Shown piece by piece: positions 60,976 through 64,000 of a stretch of 64,000 nucleotides of DNA. The DNA is from Cardiocondyla obscurior (lineage: Eukaryota; Arthropoda; Insecta; Hymenoptera; Formicidae): assembly GCF_019399895.1 (NCBI RefSeq), contig NC_091866.1, forward strand, positions 10,533,308 through 10,597,307, written 5' to 3'. The position numbers and the translations under genes are program-made. The notes under the pieces were generated by a model. The model searched no databases. It was not told the DNA's origin and worked only from the letters and a program-made list of their open reading frames with translations. Each line of letters begins with the position of its first letter. Within the stretch, counting starts at the first letter, position 1.

Positions 60976-63330
60976 GTAAGTCTAATAGAATCTTCCTTGC
61001 TGTTTCCTACAATCTCTGTTTCCGTAATAGCGCATTTCGGCCGCGATAAACCACGTCGTCGCGCCGAGTGGCGCGCGAATAATAACGGAGGCTCGTTACA
61101 AAAGCGAGCTTGCGTCACTTTGAATTGGGGAGGGATATTTGCGATAAATTCTAATTCGTTGCTTTGCGCGAAACACGAAGTCCCCAGCATTCGTGTTGAA
61201 TTATAGGTATGCATAAGTTGCTGACGTAAGTCCGACAAATGCAGCAGTCATATCGTAATACGGTTTTACGTTAATATTTAAAGGGGTACCATTCGGTATT
61301 GTTGTACCTACAACTGTGGTAGTTACGCGTTACGTTTTTATTTATTTCTCTTTTTCGGTTGCATCTCTTGTGTAGGTTGTCGCGTGAATTATTAACTGAT
61401 CCTGCCGCAGATTCATGTGGGTTCACTGGAAAACAGATCCGTTTGTATGTTATTATCATGGTAATTTGGTTTTGTATGTCGTCGTTAACATAAATTTACA
61501 TGCTTATGAAAGTGATCTTGACTTTCTCACACAACCCATATAGATGCGAATGTGCATTGATCCAAAGAAGATTTGACTATACGGGTCGAGTAATTATGAT
61601 TAAAATAATTTTGTAATTAACAAGTCAGCCCTATGCAGTAGGAAAATTATTTAAATACATAACGTGTCGCACTCGAGCAAGATTATATGAATTTGTACCT
61701 TTTGCGATTATTCTTATCATATCTTGCTTATCACACTTTTACTCTCAGTAGTGGGTTTTATTTTAGCGCGTTTAAAAGTTGCGGCGTAATACCTAAATTT
61801 TTCGGTATTATACGTAAAACCACGAAACAATATTATTAAGAAAAAATTTTTTATGAATTTTAATCAACATTTATGCTATTTTCAATTTGTCAATTCTGCT
61901 ACATGTCTATGCTACCTATTTTTGGATTGCTTATTATCATAATTTTAAGCACGTTACGTTGTTAGATTCTCAATCTTTTTTGCTTTATCATCGTTAGGGA
62001 AAGAAACGCGCGAGTCTATCTTGCGCACATTTTTCCTCGTTTAGTTATTCGTCGCTTCTGCTATTTTGTTGGTCGGTAACTCAGTTTATGTTTTTTTTTG
62101 CACGTAGGATGAAACTTTTCATCGCGTTCGATGTATCTGGAGTCTGACCGGTGGTTATATCTCCCGTTCTCGGGATAGTTACCGACCGTAAGGTTCATAC
62201 AGCTTTCCATCGATCTGTACAAATCGATGTCTCTCGTACCAAACGAGTTCTGTCCTCGGATCTGTTTTCATTTGTCGATATTCAACACAGTCGTTGTATA
62301 TAATCTTTCAAATTAGGCTAAAAAATTGAATTGAACGTTCGAAATTTCGCACGGCCTCGTGTATTCTCTTGTTAAACAAGAGAAATTTGATCTTTACCTT
62401 ACTTGCGAACAACTATGGTAACTAGGTTTTATTAGAATTGCAAAAGTGACCATCCGTCAACAATTTAAAAAAGTTAAGCGAGAAGTATAACGGTAAATAT
62501 TTCGATTTTGATATTTTTCACTGTTAAGTGACGTGTATCCTTAACATACAGGATCAGATTCTGTGTTGTTAAGGTTGCAATTTCATCCGCGTGGTTATAT
62601 TGCGTAGAACAGCTTATCGTGTCAAATAGGGGATGTTACATGGTGCTTTTCCGTAACACCACGCTTTCCCTTACGCGGTATATTAGGATGATACAAGTAA
62701 CAAACACCTCATCGATCAAACATGTTCCTATTATTTTAAATAAGAAGCAAATAATGTAAAACGTATCAGTAACACAATAATTTATTTTTACTTTAAATAG
62801 AGATTTAATTACCTGCAATTTGATTTCGACTTTCTGATTTAAATAATGAAAAATCTACTTATTTGTATCTTTCTTTTTTTTTTTTTTTGGCAAAAGTACG
62901 TTTTCGAACTATTTAATTATATATTTTTGTATGGATTAATTTTCATGTGATACGTCGAAGATTGGTTTTTATATTTCACTTTATATTTATCGGGAGTAGA
63001 AATAAATTTCCAAGTAGCGATCGCTTTCTTCGAATAAAAAGGATTATGTAAAGATCACGACCATGTCATAGAAGTCATTAGGAACCAACTACTCGTTATA
63101 TCATTTACTATGACATAAATATAATATTACATTGATTTATTCGAAGTGGCTCCCGCTGTTAGGTGTGCCGGCATTACTTGGAAACGTTATCCCGCGATAT
63201 AGCGGTATTGGTTGAGGGTGATGTAATATATATGAGAAAGAATCTTTCGTAGGAGAGAAATTTCTTTTCCACACGGATCAACGATATCATTATTTTTTTA
63301 CGTTCGTGAATTCGTAAGTACGCGAACTTT
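60976..63330. other. Probable intron of the unidentified gene
   Basis: It begins with donor GTAAGT at 60976. No acceptor leading to an open phase-2 exon was found. The best acceptor seen, TTTGCACGTAG ending at 62107, gives only about 13 codons before a stop. Mostly AT-rich; no other feature seen. Confidence 0.45.
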
Positions 63331-64000
63331 TTTTTTTATTCGGTCGAAAGCACCCGGTCGCGGGGGAGTTGCGTGATAACCCGGGGTGCACCTGGTAGCC
63401 GAGAACCCTTAGAGCTTGCGGTTAGATCGTACCGTGTCAAGATGTCGCAATGGTCGAGGAGTCGATGACACGACCCTGCCACTCCTCGTGGCACCCGGTG
63501 GGCAGCCTCACGCTTTGTTGTGACCGCGACGGCCTTGCGGACGGTCGCGCGCGCGTTTCGCTCCGCGGGGTGTCCGGCTTCTTCGCGGTTTTCGCGTTGG
63601 GAGAAGCGACGCACGCGCTCGCCGGCGACGCATGCCGTCGCGCGTGCTTCTACGTCGAAATACGGATAGTCCGCGCGTAAACGTTGCTGCAGCGCGTTGA
63701 CAGTGTTTTCGGTGCTGCAACGAGCGAGTCACGCGGACTCCGCCGGAATTCCATCTGGCGTGTCGACGCCCGCGCCCGCCGAAAAAAGCGCACGTCTGCG
63801 CTCACCCCGATGGTCGTCGCGCCCACGTCGCCATTCATTCGAGTGTGGTGACATGAAATACTAGACGCGGATGCAACGTGCCGCAACAGTTTGCCCCCTC
63901 GGCGAAAAAAAGCAGTAGTAAATACCGCGACACGCGCGATGCGAACGCTTCTCGACGCTTTTGGTTTACGGTTCGAACTCCGATCCGTTAGTGCTGGAAG
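63331..64000. other. CpG-rich block at the right edge
   Basis: A sharp rise in CpG content resembling the blocks at 36.3 and 47.0 kb. It may be an alternative promoter or leader exon of the same or the next gene. Open frames occur on both strands in overlapping phases and none is convincing. Confidence 0.35.

Noticed and set aside
62108..62150. Possible fourth exon of the unidentified gene after acceptor TTTGCACGTAG
   Set aside because: In the required phase it reaches a stop after about 13 codons and has no recognisable content; it could be a terminal exon, but this is not supported.
63975..63990. tRNA B-box-like GGTTCGAACTCC near the right edge
   Set aside because: One extra base relative to the B-box consensus and no A box upstream.

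Overview
The window looks like nuclear DNA from an insect, most likely a hymenopteran and probably an ant. The support is split genes with GT-AG introns, CpG-rich first-exon regions set in AT-rich intergenic DNA, abundant simple repeats, and arthropod-type proteins: a Grindelwald-type TNF receptor, an SLC5 transporter and Rcd-1/CNOT9. No prokaryotic, CRISPR, rRNA or tRNA feature was found. The species call is inference from style and gene content.

Layout, left to right. (1) 1-12882: no recognisable exon; probably upstream or intronic DNA of the next gene. (2) 12883-17609 (+): the last three coding exons of a GRB7/10/14-family adaptor, carrying the BPS segment and the SH2 domain; the RA and PH exons are not visible. 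About 2-3 kb of probable 3' UTR follows. (3) 20.2-28.8 kb: intergenic DNA with GC-rich patches. (4) 29115-32354 (+): a complete four-exon grindelwald homologue (243 aa), with three evenly spaced CACGTG boxes in its first coding intron. (5) 33.15-33.62 kb: a long, almost loopless imperfect inverted repeat. (6) 35.9-37.4 kb: a CpG-rich block with a candidate spliced minus-strand transcript and a small plus-strand ORF. (7) 38525-42804 (+): a complete 13-exon SLC5 sodium/solute symporter (585 aa). (8) 43.0-43.6 kb: a second imperfect inverted repeat, between two convergent genes. (9) 44174-45474 (-): complete three-exon CNOT9/Rcd-1 (309 aa). (10) 47.0-61.0 kb (+): the 5' end of an unidentified gene with a long GC-rich leader, an 11.5 kb intron and at least two more coding exons, continuing past the window or into exons I could not find. 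(11) 63.3-64.0 kb: another CpG-rich block.

The genes do not form a pathway. GRB14-type adaptors damp insulin/receptor-kinase signalling, Grindelwald is a TNF receptor upstream of JNK, the SLC5 protein imports small organic solutes with sodium, and CNOT9 is a core subunit of the CCR4-NOT deadenylase. The least explained features are the two long inverted repeats, which are candidate hairpin-RNA loci or fold-back elements, and a compact 59-nt hairpin at 58.7 kb. All splice sites, reading phases and alignments were worked out by eye.
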